A stretch of 64,000 bases of DNA from Rosa chinensis (taxonomy: Eukaryota > Streptophyta > Magnoliopsida > Rosales > Rosaceae). Numbering within the stretch: position 1 is the stretch's first letter; each line of letters starts with the position of its first letter. Below, one piece after another: positions 1 through 11,927 of this stretch. Position numbers and translations under genes: made by a program. The DNA lies in contig NC_037092.1 of the NCBI RefSeq assembly GCF_002994745.2, forward strand, positions 89,256,398 through 89,320,397, given 5' to 3'. The notes beneath the pieces were generated by a model that searched no databases, was not told the origin of the DNA, and was given only the letters and a program-made list of their open reading frames with translations.

Positions 1-383
1 TATAAATAATTATGGATTGTAAAATATGATGTTAAAATCAAACATTAAAATAAAATAATATTTCAATCAAGGAAAATTAACATGTTGATAAAGATCTTTT
101 ATTAAAAGAATCTCTTTTTTTTTAACATATTTATTAACAGAATTTAAATATTGACAAAAAGATGAAGTTTACATAAATATTTATTTATAAATAATATCAA
201 AAATATATATAATATATATATATATATATATTTCAGATAATTCTTATTGGGTGGGTATAAGGATAGAGATCAAAATACCATCCCCACCCCGTACCCGATT
301 TCAAAATTCGAGTACTGGGGATCCCCATCCCCGAATTTCTCCCCGTTCGGGTCGAATACCCGATGGGGATTTTTGTCATCCCT
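1..383. mobile_element. Right end of a hAT-like non-autonomous element, cut by the window edge
   Basis: The last 140 bases are GC-rich and built of repeated GGGTA/CCCCATCCCC words, ending in tttgtcatcccta. Subterminal repeats of this kind next to a short terminus are typical of non-autonomous hAT-type elements. The right edge is placed near 383 because the duplicated flanks at about 33870 and 58940 carry the adjoining taatcttgagatc preceded by unrelated sequence. The AT-rich stretch 1-240 is probably the interior. The left end and target duplication lie outside the window, so the superfamily is inferred. Confidence 0.45.
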
Positions 384-1028
384 AATCTTGAGATCAAAAA
401 GAGGTATATGCACGTTTTAGATACAGGCAATTTCATGCATCAAATGCTATCAACCTTCCCAAATGTTCAAATAGATTTGCTATATGACCAGCTCGCTTGA
501 GTTGAGCGAGGCAATGTATCATTCATCAAAGTAACTTGCGACACTGTTTATTTATTTTCATTACACAAGGGTTTTGTCAAATGAACTCAGCAACTAAAAT
601 TCATCCCATGCTTTCCACCCATTACCCTTAAAACAAAAAAGGAAAAGAAAAAAAAGCCTGCAATACACCGGCCTCCTCTTCAAAGTTTCAGAACAACGAA
701 ATTCACATTACCTAGCTATCGTTTTCCTTCCTCCATATGGGAATATTACAAGAACCATCTAAGGAAAATACAGTAGATTAGTCATATAGTTATTAAAATA
801 TTTATATTTTCTTGATCATCAGAACAAAATAATGAGATACTAAGGCTTCAATGCAGCAACGTTGGTGGAGTGAACAAAAATTCTATATAGTCGGATCTAT
901 TGAAGAGTATGTACATGAAGAAATACCCTGAACACTACTTTTTTTCTTGTTCAAGGACCCTAAAGCTCATTGAAGCACCAATATGTCACATCTGTTGAAC
1001 TCCATAGTCAAAAGGCATTAGCAGATTC

Positions 1029-2780
1029 ACCTCGAGCATTTCCCTTGGCAGAAGTAACATTGATGTCACTGATAACTGGCTGGTGGATCACCACATTGTT
1101 GTTGATGATTACGGCACCCTCTTGAAGTTTACACTTTTTAAGATGAGATTCAGTGATTGAAGAGTTTCAGTAACCCCATTCTCAACAGGCAGCTCTTCCT
1201 TGTTGCAACTTGATGTTGATGAGAACTTGAGCAATGGTTCTGAGTACACAACCATCGCACTGCCAACTGATTCTGAATCCTGACTACAATCTGAACCATT
1301 TATCATACAACCACGAACGCCGTCCAAGGTGGAAGGATTATCAGCACAGATTGTGCTTCCATTCTCACTTTCAATTTCCATTCTATCATTTTCTAAAATG
1401 ATACCTGAAGTTTCGGCCACTACAACCATTTCTGATTCAACAGGCATAGATGCAGATGCAGAGGTCTTGTAATAAACAGTATTGTCAGGGGATCTTTTGG
1501 AAATAACAGTAGGCGCAGTATCAATATCATGGCTGTGGTTACCATTAGGATTGGTTGATGCGCAATGCTCCACAAAGACCACTCCGTCCACACTTCCAAT
1601 TTCCATGCTCTCATTTTCTATGACACCTGAAGCTTGTGGTTCAACGGGCACAGATGAAGATGGGGAGGTATTATTATATACTGTAATGTCATTATGTACT
1701 TTTGAAACAATGGCGGGATTGACTTCATGGCTGTGGAGATCATTAGAATGGCGTACTGTGCATTGCTCCACAAACTCCATTGTTGAACAAGGGATGTGAA
1801 GGGAGAGTGGATCCGTACTCATCACATTTTTTTCACAATTTTCATCTAACATATCATCCTCATATTCACTTGAATTAGTGATAGGATCATCTGCGGAAAG
1901 CAAATCCTCAGTTTCTGCGCTAAACAAGGGCCTCTGTCTGCTTCGTGAGAGGACATGGCTAGACACAACTTCATCAACAGAATGTAACCCAGGTGGAGAA
2001 ATACAGATGGATGATGGGTCAACATCCATCTTCCCATCTCAGACGAAGTGATTTCTTCTCCACAACCCTCATTATATAGGCCATTTCCACATGCAACCAT
2101 ACTACTCGTTTCAGTGCCCACAGCAACATGCTCATCCGCACAACTATTCTCATGAGATAATACTTCTTCACTTACTGGGCCCTCATTTACATAATTCTAG
2201 ATCTTTATCAGCTAAGGCTGCCTGATCCATTGTGCCATTGCTGCTTTCGAAATTAGGTCCACTTAACTGGTTCTGTACAAAGACCGCAAAAGAAACAGCG
2301 TGATCACGAATTAAAGAATCATGAGTTGGGCAACGGAGCATATCAAGCAAGGCCTGGTGGAACTGCAATAAGCTGACAGATGGCACGTGATGACTTCTTT
2401 TCCTGCAGACACTAATAACCTTGAGTATCTTGAGTCTATGCTCACACAGGTTCCTTATTTGTACCCAACTGCAGTTGCAAATACTGAATTGTGAACCAGG
2501 GTTCCAAACAATATAAGCCTTTTCTTGATCAAGCTGGTCTGTTACTTTTGCACATGTACCTCCAATGTACTTTCAAGGCTTGTGGAATCAACAAAAATTT
2601 CGACGACCGCTTCTTGTTCTCGCCCAGCCGCTTCTTTTGATTTGAGAAGTAAGTAGACTGGACAACTAGGAGGGAGACATTAGTGATTCCCCTCCAGGTC
2701 TGAACTCTCCCCGAAAATGCTCGTTCCTGTGTCGTTGGGGCTTACAATCTCCAAAGCTGTTTGCCAAGATGTTAAACCGC
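1029..2780 (-). pseudogene. Tail of an unrecognised acidic plant gene, copy A
   Basis: I do not recognise the family. On the minus strand the region encodes a segment rich in Leu, Cys and His (2183-2386, containing SVSLLQFHQALLDMLRC), then a long acidic, Ser/Thr-rich, low-complexity stretch (1109-2029, 306 codons). The latter contains two related units of about 70 residues, each with a FVE-x-C start, an N-x-HSH core and an ME-I end. Comparison with copy C shows a small insertion near 2030 in A that shifts the frame, and a deletion near 1160 that changes the C terminus. The block follows directly on the MORF exons, on the same strand, but in another frame. It looks like the 3' half of a larger nuclear gene captured with the MORF head and now decaying. 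Confidence 0.55.
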
Positions 2781-2788
2781 TCGCCAAC

Positions 2789-4616
2789 TCATTTTTCCAG
2801 TATCGTGCAGAAAAATAAAGAATCCGGGAACACAAAAATAACTCCAGGTACACCTGTTTAAGGAAAAGTCAGTCTCAGGACTATCTTGACTTTTTGAAAA
2901 GAATCTCAGGATGATTGAAGGTAACATAAAGTGCTATGAAATTACCATTAAACTTCTCAGACTCTTCCTCAGTCATCAACACCTGAAAGCCTGTATACGT
3001 TGTTGTGCTACAAGCATAAATTTTCTTTTTTGCCTCTTCCACACTGAATCACAAAGAAGATAACCAAATAACCTATATGGTTCAATATATTAAAGTAGAA
3101 AATGAAGCAATGAGGCATAAGTTGGTGATCTAAAATAATGTGCTTTAATGACTGAATGCATCGAACAAACAATGAACCATCCACAACCAAGCATTACATT
3201 ACATTCGAAACTAAACCAGAAAAACAACCAATCAGCCAATTGACGTCAATCAACTTGCAATGATTAACACAGCACTCAAGCATTAATCATAAGTCCATGA
3301 CAACATGGCAAGCCCAACAGAGAAATTCCAGAGACAGAACAAAATAACTAGTTACAGTACCACATGACCCAGTTCATTCTTAAGCAAAATGAATCATATA
3401 GCAGCAAGCTGCTAACTCACCCTAATTCTCTCCAATTAAAGCAAAGCTTTTGAGCTGATACATAATAAACAATTAAAGTTTCATAAACTAAAGAGTAAAC
3501 AGATGCAAATGCCAGAAAGCTGGGTTATTTTATTCAGTCCCTAATCCTGTGTAACAAACGGACCCACAGTATGTTTGAGCTCCGGCCTGTATGTTCAATA
3601 TCTTTCTAAAAAAATAAAATACAAAATACAAAATCTGGCCAATGTATGTATTTACAAATCCAGTGTGCATTTTGTAGTCACTAGCAAGTTATATCTCTCT
3701 CATTCCGACTCCACACCTATACATACGTATTTCGAGTCCCCCTCTAACCATGTGCAAATGGGACTTTGTGTCCCAAGCGACTTCATTTGACTCGATCATC
3801 CTGTCAAAACTCATTTTTAACAAGACCATACTTGAAATCAACAAGTGAGTTGAAAACAATTTCATCGTATTCAAGCCTAATATTGGTGGTAGCTCTGGCT
3901 AAAACCAGTCACCATTTACAAGCAGTGACGAAATACTAGCACATGAACTAACACAAGGTTAATATTTTTGGCAGAAAGCTAGGCATAGTAGGCAAGGCAG
4001 AAAAAAATCCAAAGAAAGAAGATATGTATAAGCTGAAACTTTTGCTTTGCTTTGAATGGTGTTAGTTTTTTCATTTCCTCTATCATTCAATTCGGTTAAA
4101 CTGGTCGATGACTCCGTTATTGGCCCTAGCTAACATTCAATTGGCTCTGTAATACAGCATCTAACAGCAATAACATTACCAACCAACCCAATTTTGCAAC
4201 CACTGGCTCTGTAAAGAGAAAGGTGACCTGATGTTCAAGCCTCTAGCACAGGTTTCCTCATAAGTTCTGACCATCTCTTCGGGAGAAGGCTTGTTATCTC
4301 TGGGGAAATCCATGACGATGAGCCAGTGGTTGTAATCGCAGCCTTCGAAGAGTATGGTGTCGGGGCCAATCTCGTCATTTTGGTTGTTGCTGCCGTAAGG
4401 CGGCCGTGCAGAAGAGAAGGAGGACGACCTGAATGATCGAGATTGGAATCGGAATTGGAGAGATTGAACAACGGCGGGGGAGGAGGAGGAGGAAGGGGAA
4501 GGGGAAGAGGAGCGTGGGACAGAGGAGAGTGCGGAGGTTGACGATAGAGAACGGTGGAGATTTGCGACGAGGCTGCTGCTTAGGCTTCGCCGGAGGCGGA
4601 GAAGGTTCTGCGCCAT
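2789..4616 (-). CDS. Truncated MORF/RIP-type organellar RNA-editing factor, three exons (copy A)
   Basis: MORF proteins bind PPR proteins in mitochondria or plastids and assist C-to-U RNA editing. Exon 1 (4616-4228) starts at an ATG and encodes a Ser/Arg-rich presequence (residues 1-75) typical of an organelle transit peptide, then the MORF core [20 protein letters not shown] (86-105). Exon 2 (3043-2946) continues with [12 protein letters not shown] and MTEEESEKF. Exon 3 (2853-2789) gives [13 protein letters not shown] and then stops. All junctions have GT/AG ends and phases agree, giving 183 codons. The family normally continues through Tyr-x-Asp and an NK-x-YGGD block plus a C-terminal tail; both are missing because the exon runs into unrelated gene sequence. 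The closest match by eye is the MORF8/RIP1 type. It may be a pseudogene or a short decoy protein; expression is unknown. Confidence 0.75.
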
Positions 4617-5833
4617 GGGGTTGATTTCTGGTGCAGAGAGAGAGACTTTGCTAGGGTTTTACAGTGTTTTGTGTTTGGGGGACTATCTATCGGGGTTTAA
4701 TTGGAAACTCATGTCACTCTATAAATATTCTCAACCAAAAAAAAAAAAACCTCAGGTACATTTATTTATTGGCAAAATGATTAAATTATCCTTCTAATTT
4801 TTACCATGTCTGTCGATTTACCCATAACATTTGAATTTTGGTTATTTACACTTATATTTCTAATTGTTTTAATTTACACCCTACTAATAGACTTTCTTTA
4901 CAATCTTTATTGAAATTTAGAATTAAGCAGGTGTACATACTTCCTCTTCCATCTAAAGTTGCAACCAATCTTTTTCTTCATCATATGAAATAGCATGCTC
5001 AGCTAATGTGAGACAACCTAATGGTACCTGAGTTAAGTACTAAAATGACTAAATTTACTGCCAAGTCACTTGGTCTTGTTGAGACTTGAGATTGCTGAAG
5101 GTTTTATGAGTTTGAAAGAGGATGCAACTGTTGAGCATGCTGACACCACGAAGAAAAGGGGAAGACTGCTGGGATCCAAAAATAAGAACCTCCTAAGCCT
5201 TAGTTAGAAGGACAAGGAAAAAAATTTAGTTTTTTTTTTTGTTGCATATTCACTATGCCATTGTGTCTCATAGTGCGTAAGCTTACTTAAATAAATGAGT
5301 ATGAAACTGTTGAATGATGATGCTAATTTATATGCCATTTGTTTTTTATCTGTCCATAATTAGTAGAAGAAAAATATATAACTATGTAATGTGTCATTAT
5401 GACTTAAGTTAACGAAATTCGACATAAATTTATTCAAAAGATATATTATATTATTATTATTTTTTATCAGAAGATAGAATTTCATTCAAAACGTTCGGAT
5501 ATTACATCCAAAGAGTAAAATATGACCTCATTAGAAATCTACCCGATCAAAGCAAGTAAAAAAAAAAAAAAGCCCCCCCTCAAACCCCCACACTCCCCCA
5601 CCCAAAAAAAAAAATTTAGATTATTCAGAAACTAGTGCTATTAACTGGCTAGCTAGTGAGTGTGCAACTTTATTACAGCTACGATGCACCCTCTTTCAAA
5701 TATTTTGCAAGAAAAATCATGGGCCTGATGAGCAAAGACGGCCCATTGTAACTTTAGGTCACAGTAGAGAGAAGGTGGCGGGAGAGAAAAGGTGGGAGAG
5801 AATCAGAGAGTAACCACTAGAATTGCAAATGAT
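4617..5833. other. Intergenic region between divergent MORF-like and carrier-like genes
   Basis: About 1.2 kb separates the minus-strand MORF start from the plus-strand carrier start, so the two genes are head to head. It is AT-rich, with short poly-A, poly-T and poly-C runs near 4738-4749, 5228-5240 and 5560-5612. No open frame of interest was seen. The part up to about 5630 is repeated in copy B to the end of the window. From about 5634 the sequence instead matches the flank of the second carrier copy at 50622, so a duplication breakpoint lies here. Confidence 0.6.
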
Positions 5834-7999
5834 ATGAGCTTCATCATAGACCAGAACAAGAAGAAGAAGACCAAGCCAGAGTACGACGTGCCGTTTATTT
5901 TGCGTTGGCCGTCGCTAAAGCCCTTTGTGAATGGCGGACTGGCTGCGTTTCTTCAAGGCTTGACCCTTTATGTTCCTTTCGCTGCCATCTACTACTCCCC
6001 ATTGTTATCTCCCATTCGCCGAAGTCCAAGATTTCTGGGCTTCAACATTCTTGCCAAGGTCCCATCTTTTTCACTTTCAGGGTTTTGGGTTTTGGGTTTT
6101 GAGTTTTGAACAAGAAAGTTAACATCTTGATGTTGAATTCTGACAAGGGCTTTCAAGATTAAACTTGGGTGAATTTCATTGTTGTTTGCAGTCGTGTCCT
6201 GATGGGATTGTGATCCGTACTTTATCTACAAGCCTTCAACTTGGATTATTCGAGTAAGTTTTCGAGTCCCCAATGAGCCAAAACATACAAGTATTCACTG
6301 TAATTCTTTACCGATTTAGTACTAGTTCTTATGACACAGAGAGAAATGCAAATGTTTGTTTTTCGGGTTAATAAGTGATAACCTTTGTTGTTTAATGAGT
6401 GTAGATGGCTATTTATCTGGTTCAAGTGTAACTAGTGTTCATCTGATTTAGAATGTCCCTATTTGAATTTTGATTTTATTGCCTTTGTTCTATTAGGACT
6501 CTAAGAAACAAAGCAATTGCTACCAATGATGGAATGGCATTAACTCTTTATCAGGAAGCTGCTTGCGGGTTGATTGCCGGGGCAGCTGAGGCATACTTCA
6601 GTTTTCCATTTGTTTCTGCATGTCTCCCGCAGGTTGATCCTACGACTTTATCAGTAGTGCAGTGTGCCAAATACAGAAGCATGTTTGATGCTATCTACTC
6701 TCTGAGTGCCAATAAAAAAATTTCAGCACTATGGACAAATGCTGGTCCTTATGTTAAGACAAGAATGGGGACTAATGTGGGTATGCTCGCATCATATAAT
6801 CCAAGCCTCTGTTATCTCAGGGACTCATGTGGTTTAAGCGAAGCAAGAGCACAGCTGGGTATAAATCCTCTCCTAATTACTTGATTTTTCAGGCATTACT
6901 AGCTTAATAAAAGCTTATCTGTAGCCTCTGTACACTTATCTCACAACACAATTTTAAAACTCCTTAATCACAGTAGTATGACACATAGGACAATTACATT
7001 TCCAATATCATATAATTTGGTTATTATTTTGTTGTTTGGTATTTAGTTTGATGACCAACATATGTAGTTCTTACCGTTCCCAAATGGATTTATGCCTTTT
7101 CTTGCAGTTGCTCTCCCACATTGGTTTAGGTGCATAGGTTCTCACCTATATGTGATAAGGGAAAAGAAAAAAGGGGGAAAAAGTATTATCCATGAAAGGG
7201 TGGTTAGACTTAACAAAATTGAAACACATAAATCTTCCTGAATGTAATTCAAGTTTTCTGTTTTTGTTTCTAGAGATATGAAATTTTAGAGTTCTTAATC
7301 ATAACCCAACCAACTATTTGGACCTGAAGAAGAAGAAAAGGCATGCTAGTTATTTTGCATGTTAAATTTAGTGAGCTGTGCCCTTCCAACTAGCAGCCCT
7401 AAGATCTGTCTTCTATTGGTAGATTTCTGATATCTCTACTATATTTATTACGTCAAAAGAATGGTAACATTACGAGTGATACATATGTTAACTTCAAAGT
7501 TTGAATTTGATAATTTTGGCACTTTTTTAACAGTAAACTTGGAGGCATTCTAGATATAAAACAGAATGCTCTCGATGGACTACTTGTTTTCTGGGAATTG
7601 GGTTACATTCTGCTCATTTATAAAAGAGCATGATCCCACAATGTCTTGTTCCTTGGTTTATTTGTGATAATATTTGTATTCTTTTATTTAGGTGCAAGTG
7701 TGGTTTCAGCGTTCTTCGGTGCAGCATGCTCTGTACCATTAAAAAATGTTCTAGCACAAGGGGAAAGTGGCTCCTCCCTGGATTGTGCCCTTAAAATTCT
7801 AAAATCAAGAGGACCCCTTGCATTCTTTTCAGGATTTTCTAGACAGTTTGCACTTGTTGGACCTCCTATCATGGTACTCCCTCCCTCATAGGCACACAGA
7901 CATATTATTTGTTTCTCTGTGTGCAAGTAATGGTTATGATATCTTGCTTCTTGGTTGCAGATTCTGTGGTTTGCTTATGAAAATGTTCGGAAACTCTAA
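5834..7999 (+). CDS. Mitochondrial carrier family (DTC-like) protein with eroded signature motifs, five exons
   Basis: Exons 5834-6058, 6192-6253, 6497-6858, 7692-7873 and 7961-7999 join with GT/AG ends and consistent phases into 289 codons, close to the 290-300 residues usual for the family. The start is the first ATG in frame (MSFIIDQ); the open frame upstream has only GTG. Landmarks of the plant dicarboxylate/tricarboxylate carrier are visible: KPFVNGG (29-35), LYQEAACGLIAGA (113-125), ALWTNAGP, NVGMLASYNPS, GASVVSAFFGAACS (217-230) and GPLAFFSGF. The diagnostic P-x-[DE]-x-x-[KR] motif of each repeat is replaced by PFAAIY (48-53), PFVSAC (133-138) and PLKNVL (232-237). The salt-bridge acids and bases needed for the normal transport cycle are therefore largely gone, and repeat 1 is shortened. 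No stops or frameshifts were seen. Transport activity is doubtful; the inner mitochondrial membrane is the expected location by homology only. Confidence 0.7.
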
Positions 8000-8569
8000 C
8001 GATGATGGAATTGGACTGGAGCAATCTAAATTCAAGATATTTAAATGTGAAGTTGGTATCCCACAGATGCTGGCCGAACTCTGGTTATTGGTATTATTGA
8101 TGAACTTCGATTCTGGCCTCAATATTTTGGCAGTGATGAATGTAATCAAGCTGTAAATGATATATCCGTTGCTGGAAACTACTCTTTGACCTTGTTAATA
8201 GGGAGGAGGAACCGACAAGACAATGTAAAGTAGATAATCTTGATCCAGTATTTGACGTGTTGTAATTTTTTTGTTCTGTATACAATAGCAGCTTTTTGCT
8301 ATACAATCGCCTAATCAGTTTATTATAAGGAGCTAGAGAAGTGTTTATTCTCATTCACAGCTTGTAGGTGACTTTCTGATCCATAAGGATTATAACGAAT
8401 CGGTGACTTATTTAGCTTTGAGCATACAGACAACCAAAGAAATAGGAAATTCTAAAAAGTTCACCCATAAAACTTGTTTGAATTATTTTCATTACGAGCC
8501 CTCATTTCAATTTTATAAGCCACAAGTAATCTGATTGTTATGGGACATTTCAAATTTTTGGCAAAGCAT
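8000..8569. other. 3' flank of the carrier-like gene
   Basis: AT-rich sequence without a convincing gene. It presumably contains the 3' UTR of the carrier-like gene. The next recognisable feature is the start of MORF-chimera copy D at about 8570. Confidence 0.5.
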
Positions 8570-8891
8570 AAAGCCATTCCTTGATCATCAGAACAAACTA
8601 ATGAGATACCTTACAGCTTCAATTGAGCTATGTTGGTGGAGTGAACAAAATCAGGTGGAGTGAACAAAAATCCTATATATTTGGATCTATTGAAGAGTAA
8701 GTACACGAAGAAATACCCTAAACGCTATTTTTTTTCTTGTTCAAGGACCCTAACGCTCATTGCAGCACCAATAGTTTACCCTAGCTGTCACGTCTGTTGA
8801 ACTCCATAGTCAAAAGGCATTGGCAGATTCACCTCGAGCATTTCCTCGGCAGAAGTAACATTGATGTCACTGATAACTGGCTGGCGGATCA

Positions 8892-10484
8892 TGATAACTC
8901 GTAATTTTATACATTTTTATACACTTAAATATCGGATTCTAGGCTTAGTTCTTGTCATTTTTGAGTCTTTTACTTTGTGTTTGTGTTTTGTAGGTTAAAT
9001 TGGAGAAAAGAAAGATTTGGAGCTAGCTTAGAGTCACGCAGGATTGAAATGATGCTGGCCATCCTGATTTTCCAGAATTGTCTCTGTTTTGCGTCAACTT
9101 CAAGTATTAAACTGTACCTTCTCACAAGGAACTAGCAGGCGAGCCTTACACCGTTGGAAAGATACGGATGTTAGATTTCTGAGGATTCTGAGGAATTTTA
9201 CGAAAGTGGATTCGCATTCTTCAGGAGGAAGTTATGTTGATTTAAGTGAACCTAGTTCGGGAAGGCAGATTCTGACGAATTTTGCATATCTTTTCGGAAT
9301 CTGATTTGTCAAGCCCAAGTCCATTGCTCTTAGCACTTTGACGGGATAAGACTGAACGTGTCTGGCATGTTTGGAGTAATTCATTGCGTTGACTATAGTA
9401 GCCTTGCGTTTTCTTTGGAGAGAAGGAATCTATTCCAAGTTGGACTAGAAGACCTAAGAAGCCCAAAGTCGAGTAGGATTTGGAAAGAGAGATATAGGTC
9501 AGAAAACCTAGCACGCCTAGGGGGAGAAGACACAGCATATTCTGCAGAGAACAAGGAGAAGAGAAGCTCTCACAATCGCTGGACCCGAGTTCCTCAATTC
9601 TTCCATTGTTTGTTTCATGTTTTCTTTGATTCTAATCATGCTTTTCATAGTTATGGATTGCTAAACCTCTAAGCTAGGGCTGAGATGAAGCCCCTAGTAT
9701 GACTATTCTATTTGTTTAGTTGATTTGTGATTGAATTTCTGGATTTCTATGTTAAACTTTTAATCACCGTTTCAATAGAACTTTTATTCAAAATCTTTGC
9801 TCGGGTTCAATAAGACCTAGGTTTTGTTTATGAGTTATTTGGTTGGAGAACATGATACTTGATCAATGAGTAGATGTTTTCTAGGGTGCCAAAAGATAAT
9901 TCAGTCTTGTGATTAAAGAGTTGTGAATTAAGAATACAAGTGCTTGATCATAGTCGATATTCTTGTTTGCATGATTTTCTAGTTCTTTTGTGCTTAATGG
10001 AGTTGAACATGTTTGCTTGAACCTGATCATTAAGTGGAGTAAATCATAGTTTGGCTACTTGAGTTCTATACATGATCAATAAGTTGGAATTCATAGGTTA
10101 GAAGAACTTTGGCATATGTCCGGGATCAATAAGGCTTATGTACGGAAATCTTTAGCATGAAATCAAGGGAATTCAATTGTTATCAACTGGGAAATAGGTT
10201 AGAAGTATTAGGTGGTGGATTCAATGCTTTAGCATCTTCATAATCTGTTCTTAAACTTAAAGAAATATCATTGCTCATTCTTGTCTTTAATTTTACTTTT
10301 TCTTTCTTTAATTTTCTGTTTAAAACTCAATCACATCATAAAAATCAGTTTGTTTCATTTAAGTATAGCACATTTGTCATAGCAAAATTGTCTCAATCAG
10401 TCCTTGAGGGAATGACCTCGTGCTTGCACCTCTATTCTACAATTGATTCGTGCACTTGCGAGTACTAAATTAAAATTGACAACA
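8892..10484. mobile_element. Solo LTR of a retrotransposon, 1.6 kb
   Basis: The insert begins TGATAACTCG and ends TTGACAACA, giving the TG...CA ends of an LTR. It is flanked by gatca (8887-8891) and aatca (10485-10489), a 5-bp target duplication with one mismatch. Removing it restores the sequence seen in copy C (ctggcgggtcacctcattg near 36180). There is no second LTR and no coding sequence, so it is a solo LTR left by LTR-LTR recombination. The ends resemble long LTRs of Ty3/gypsy Tat-Ogre or Athila elements; that assignment is from memory of the sequence style only. Confidence 0.8.
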
Positions 10485-10659
10485 AATCACCTCATTGCTG
10501 TTGATGATTTCGGCACCCTCTTGATCGAAGTTTACACTTTTTAAGATGAGATTCAGTGATTGAAGATGGCTTCAAACCAGACCCAGTTTCAGTAGCCCCA
10601 TTCTCAACAGGCAGCTCTTCCTTGGTTTCTTGATGACAGAAATAAACTTACATAACAAA

Positions 10660-11255
10660 ACCACGAACACCCCCTCCTAGTTGATCCAAATGAAACGCTA
10701 GGGACACTGAAAAGGGTAAAAAAGAACACCAAATTTTGGGATACAACTGATTATAAGCTAGAGATACTAAATGATCTGCAACGAAATTAACCTCTTTGAA
10801 AATGTGCTTAAAGATGATAGACTGAATCTTTGCAGCCAATAACTTGATATCCTTGATCAGAACTTGAATTCTCCATGGAACATTTGCTTTGCCAATGATG
10901 CAATCTATAAGAAGTTTCGAGTGCCCTTCAACAATAGTATTACAGTACTTTTGGAGATGTGCAGTATGCAGTCCTTCCCTCAGAGCTGTAGCTTCAGCAA
11001 CCAAAACATTAGTAGATCCAATATTTCTACAAGCAGCAATTAAAGGATTTCCAAGTTTCTAATAATAAAACCTATAGTAGCTTGATCACCTCTAACAGAT
11101 TAATCAAAATTTAACTTGAAGAAGAAATCCTGAGGAGGTTGCCATTTTATTTGAAAATATTTTGAAACTTTAAAGGGGGTATGTTTACAGTTAGCCTTAA
11201 TACAAGTGTTTACTAGATCAGAGGCAGTAAACAGAGTATTAGTTGGCTCTTCCTT
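10660..11255 (-). mobile_element. LINE-type RNase H (RVT_3) fragment
   Basis: On the minus strand 10648-11004 encodes VAEATALREG, GHSKLLID and VADHLVSLA, the spacing of the RNase H domain found at the C terminus of plant non-LTR retrotransposon proteins and their domesticated relatives. The preceding segment (11100-11160) gives WQPPQDFFFKLNFD, the usual entry to this domain with its first catalytic Asp, followed at once by a stop codon; a frameshift lies between the two segments. It is a dead fragment that replaced part of MORF-chimera copy D. Confidence 0.65.
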
Positions 11256-11598
11256 GTGTACAACGATTCTCATTATGAGATAATACTTCTTCACTTACTG
11301 GGCCCTCATTTACTAATTCTCGATCTTTATTGGCTAAAGCTGTCTGATCCATTGTGCTATTGTTACTTTCCAAATTAGGTCCATTTAACTGGTTGTGTAC
11401 AAAGACCGTTAAAGAAACAGCGTGATCACGAATCAAAGGATCATGAGGTGGCCGGGCGATGGAGCATATCAAGCAAGGCCCAGTGGTACTACAGTAAGCT
11501 GACAGATGGCATGGGATGACCTCGTTTCCTGCAGTGTATGTTCAGTTGCTCACACAGGTTCCCCTTTTCTGCCCATCTACAGTTGCAAATTGTGGACC

Positions 11599-11615
11599 GG
11601 GGGGGGGGGGGGGGG
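11599..11615. repeat. Poly-G tract (17 G)
   Basis: An uninterrupted run of G within copy D, absent from the matching position in copies A, B and C. Runs of this kind are prone to sequencing and assembly error. Confidence 0.9.
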
Positions 11616-11759
11616 TTCCAAACAACATAAGCCTTTTTTTATTTTTCATTTTTATTTTTTATAACAGCTAAATTTTGAGGTGCATTCAAACCATGTAAAT
11701 AATCAGTATGTCTTTGAAATATGCAATAAACCATACAATTTACACTAATGCGTTGGTCT

Positions 11760-11927
11760 TGTTTAAGTAAAAGGGAATTGTGTGTAGTATTATTGAGAAT
11801 AGGAGCCCTATATATAGGGATTACAAGTACATATTCTAATGTTACAAGGATTAGGAATTCTAGAATCTTCTCTCTTATTACTACTCCTAGTTTGATTAGG
11901 CACACTAATAGCTGATTTCCTTCAACA
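11760..11927 (-). repeat. 3' LTR of E1
   Basis: Its own-strand sequence begins TGTTGAAGGAAATCAGC and ends CTTAAACA. It is 168 bp, shorter than its partner because of a 23-bp deletion. The purine tract lies immediately upstream on the minus strand. Confidence 0.9.

Larger units (their letters stand above)
384..5633. repeat. Segmental duplicon, copy A (RLP 3' flank + MORF chimera)
   Basis: This block is repeated almost base for base at about 58940-64000 (copy B). It is more diverged and interrupted at 33700-38465 (copy C) and as a fragment at 8570-11640 (copy D). A and B share a roughly 190-bp segment (about 2570-2755 in A) that C lacks, so they are the closest pair. The left part (384-1000) is homologous to sequence lying just 3' of the receptor-like pseudogene at 58720, so copy A probably also had an RLP to its left. 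Confidence 0.85.
8570..11640 (-). pseudogene. MORF-chimera tail fragment, copy D, broken by insertions
   Basis: Segments 8570-8891, 10485-10659 and 11256-11640 match the 3' tail and the Leu/Cys-rich part of the unrecognised acidic gene in copies A and C. The order is kept, but about 0.8 kb of the middle is replaced by a LINE fragment and a 1.6-kb solo LTR splits the tail. The matching region ends at a run of 17 G residues, and the MORF exons are absent. No usable open frame remains. Confidence 0.7.

Noticed and set aside
1482..1799. Plus-strand open frame of 105 codons, repeated at 59817-60134 and, shorter, at 36602-36871
   Set aside because: It lies antisense to the acidic minus-strand reading frame and recurs only because the duplicons are alike; composition and context favour the minus strand.
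11599..11615. G-quadruplex or regulatory meaning of the poly-G runs (also 25711-25731)
   Set aside because: Homopolymer length is unreliable and the neighbouring duplicon copies lack it; treated as possible artefact.
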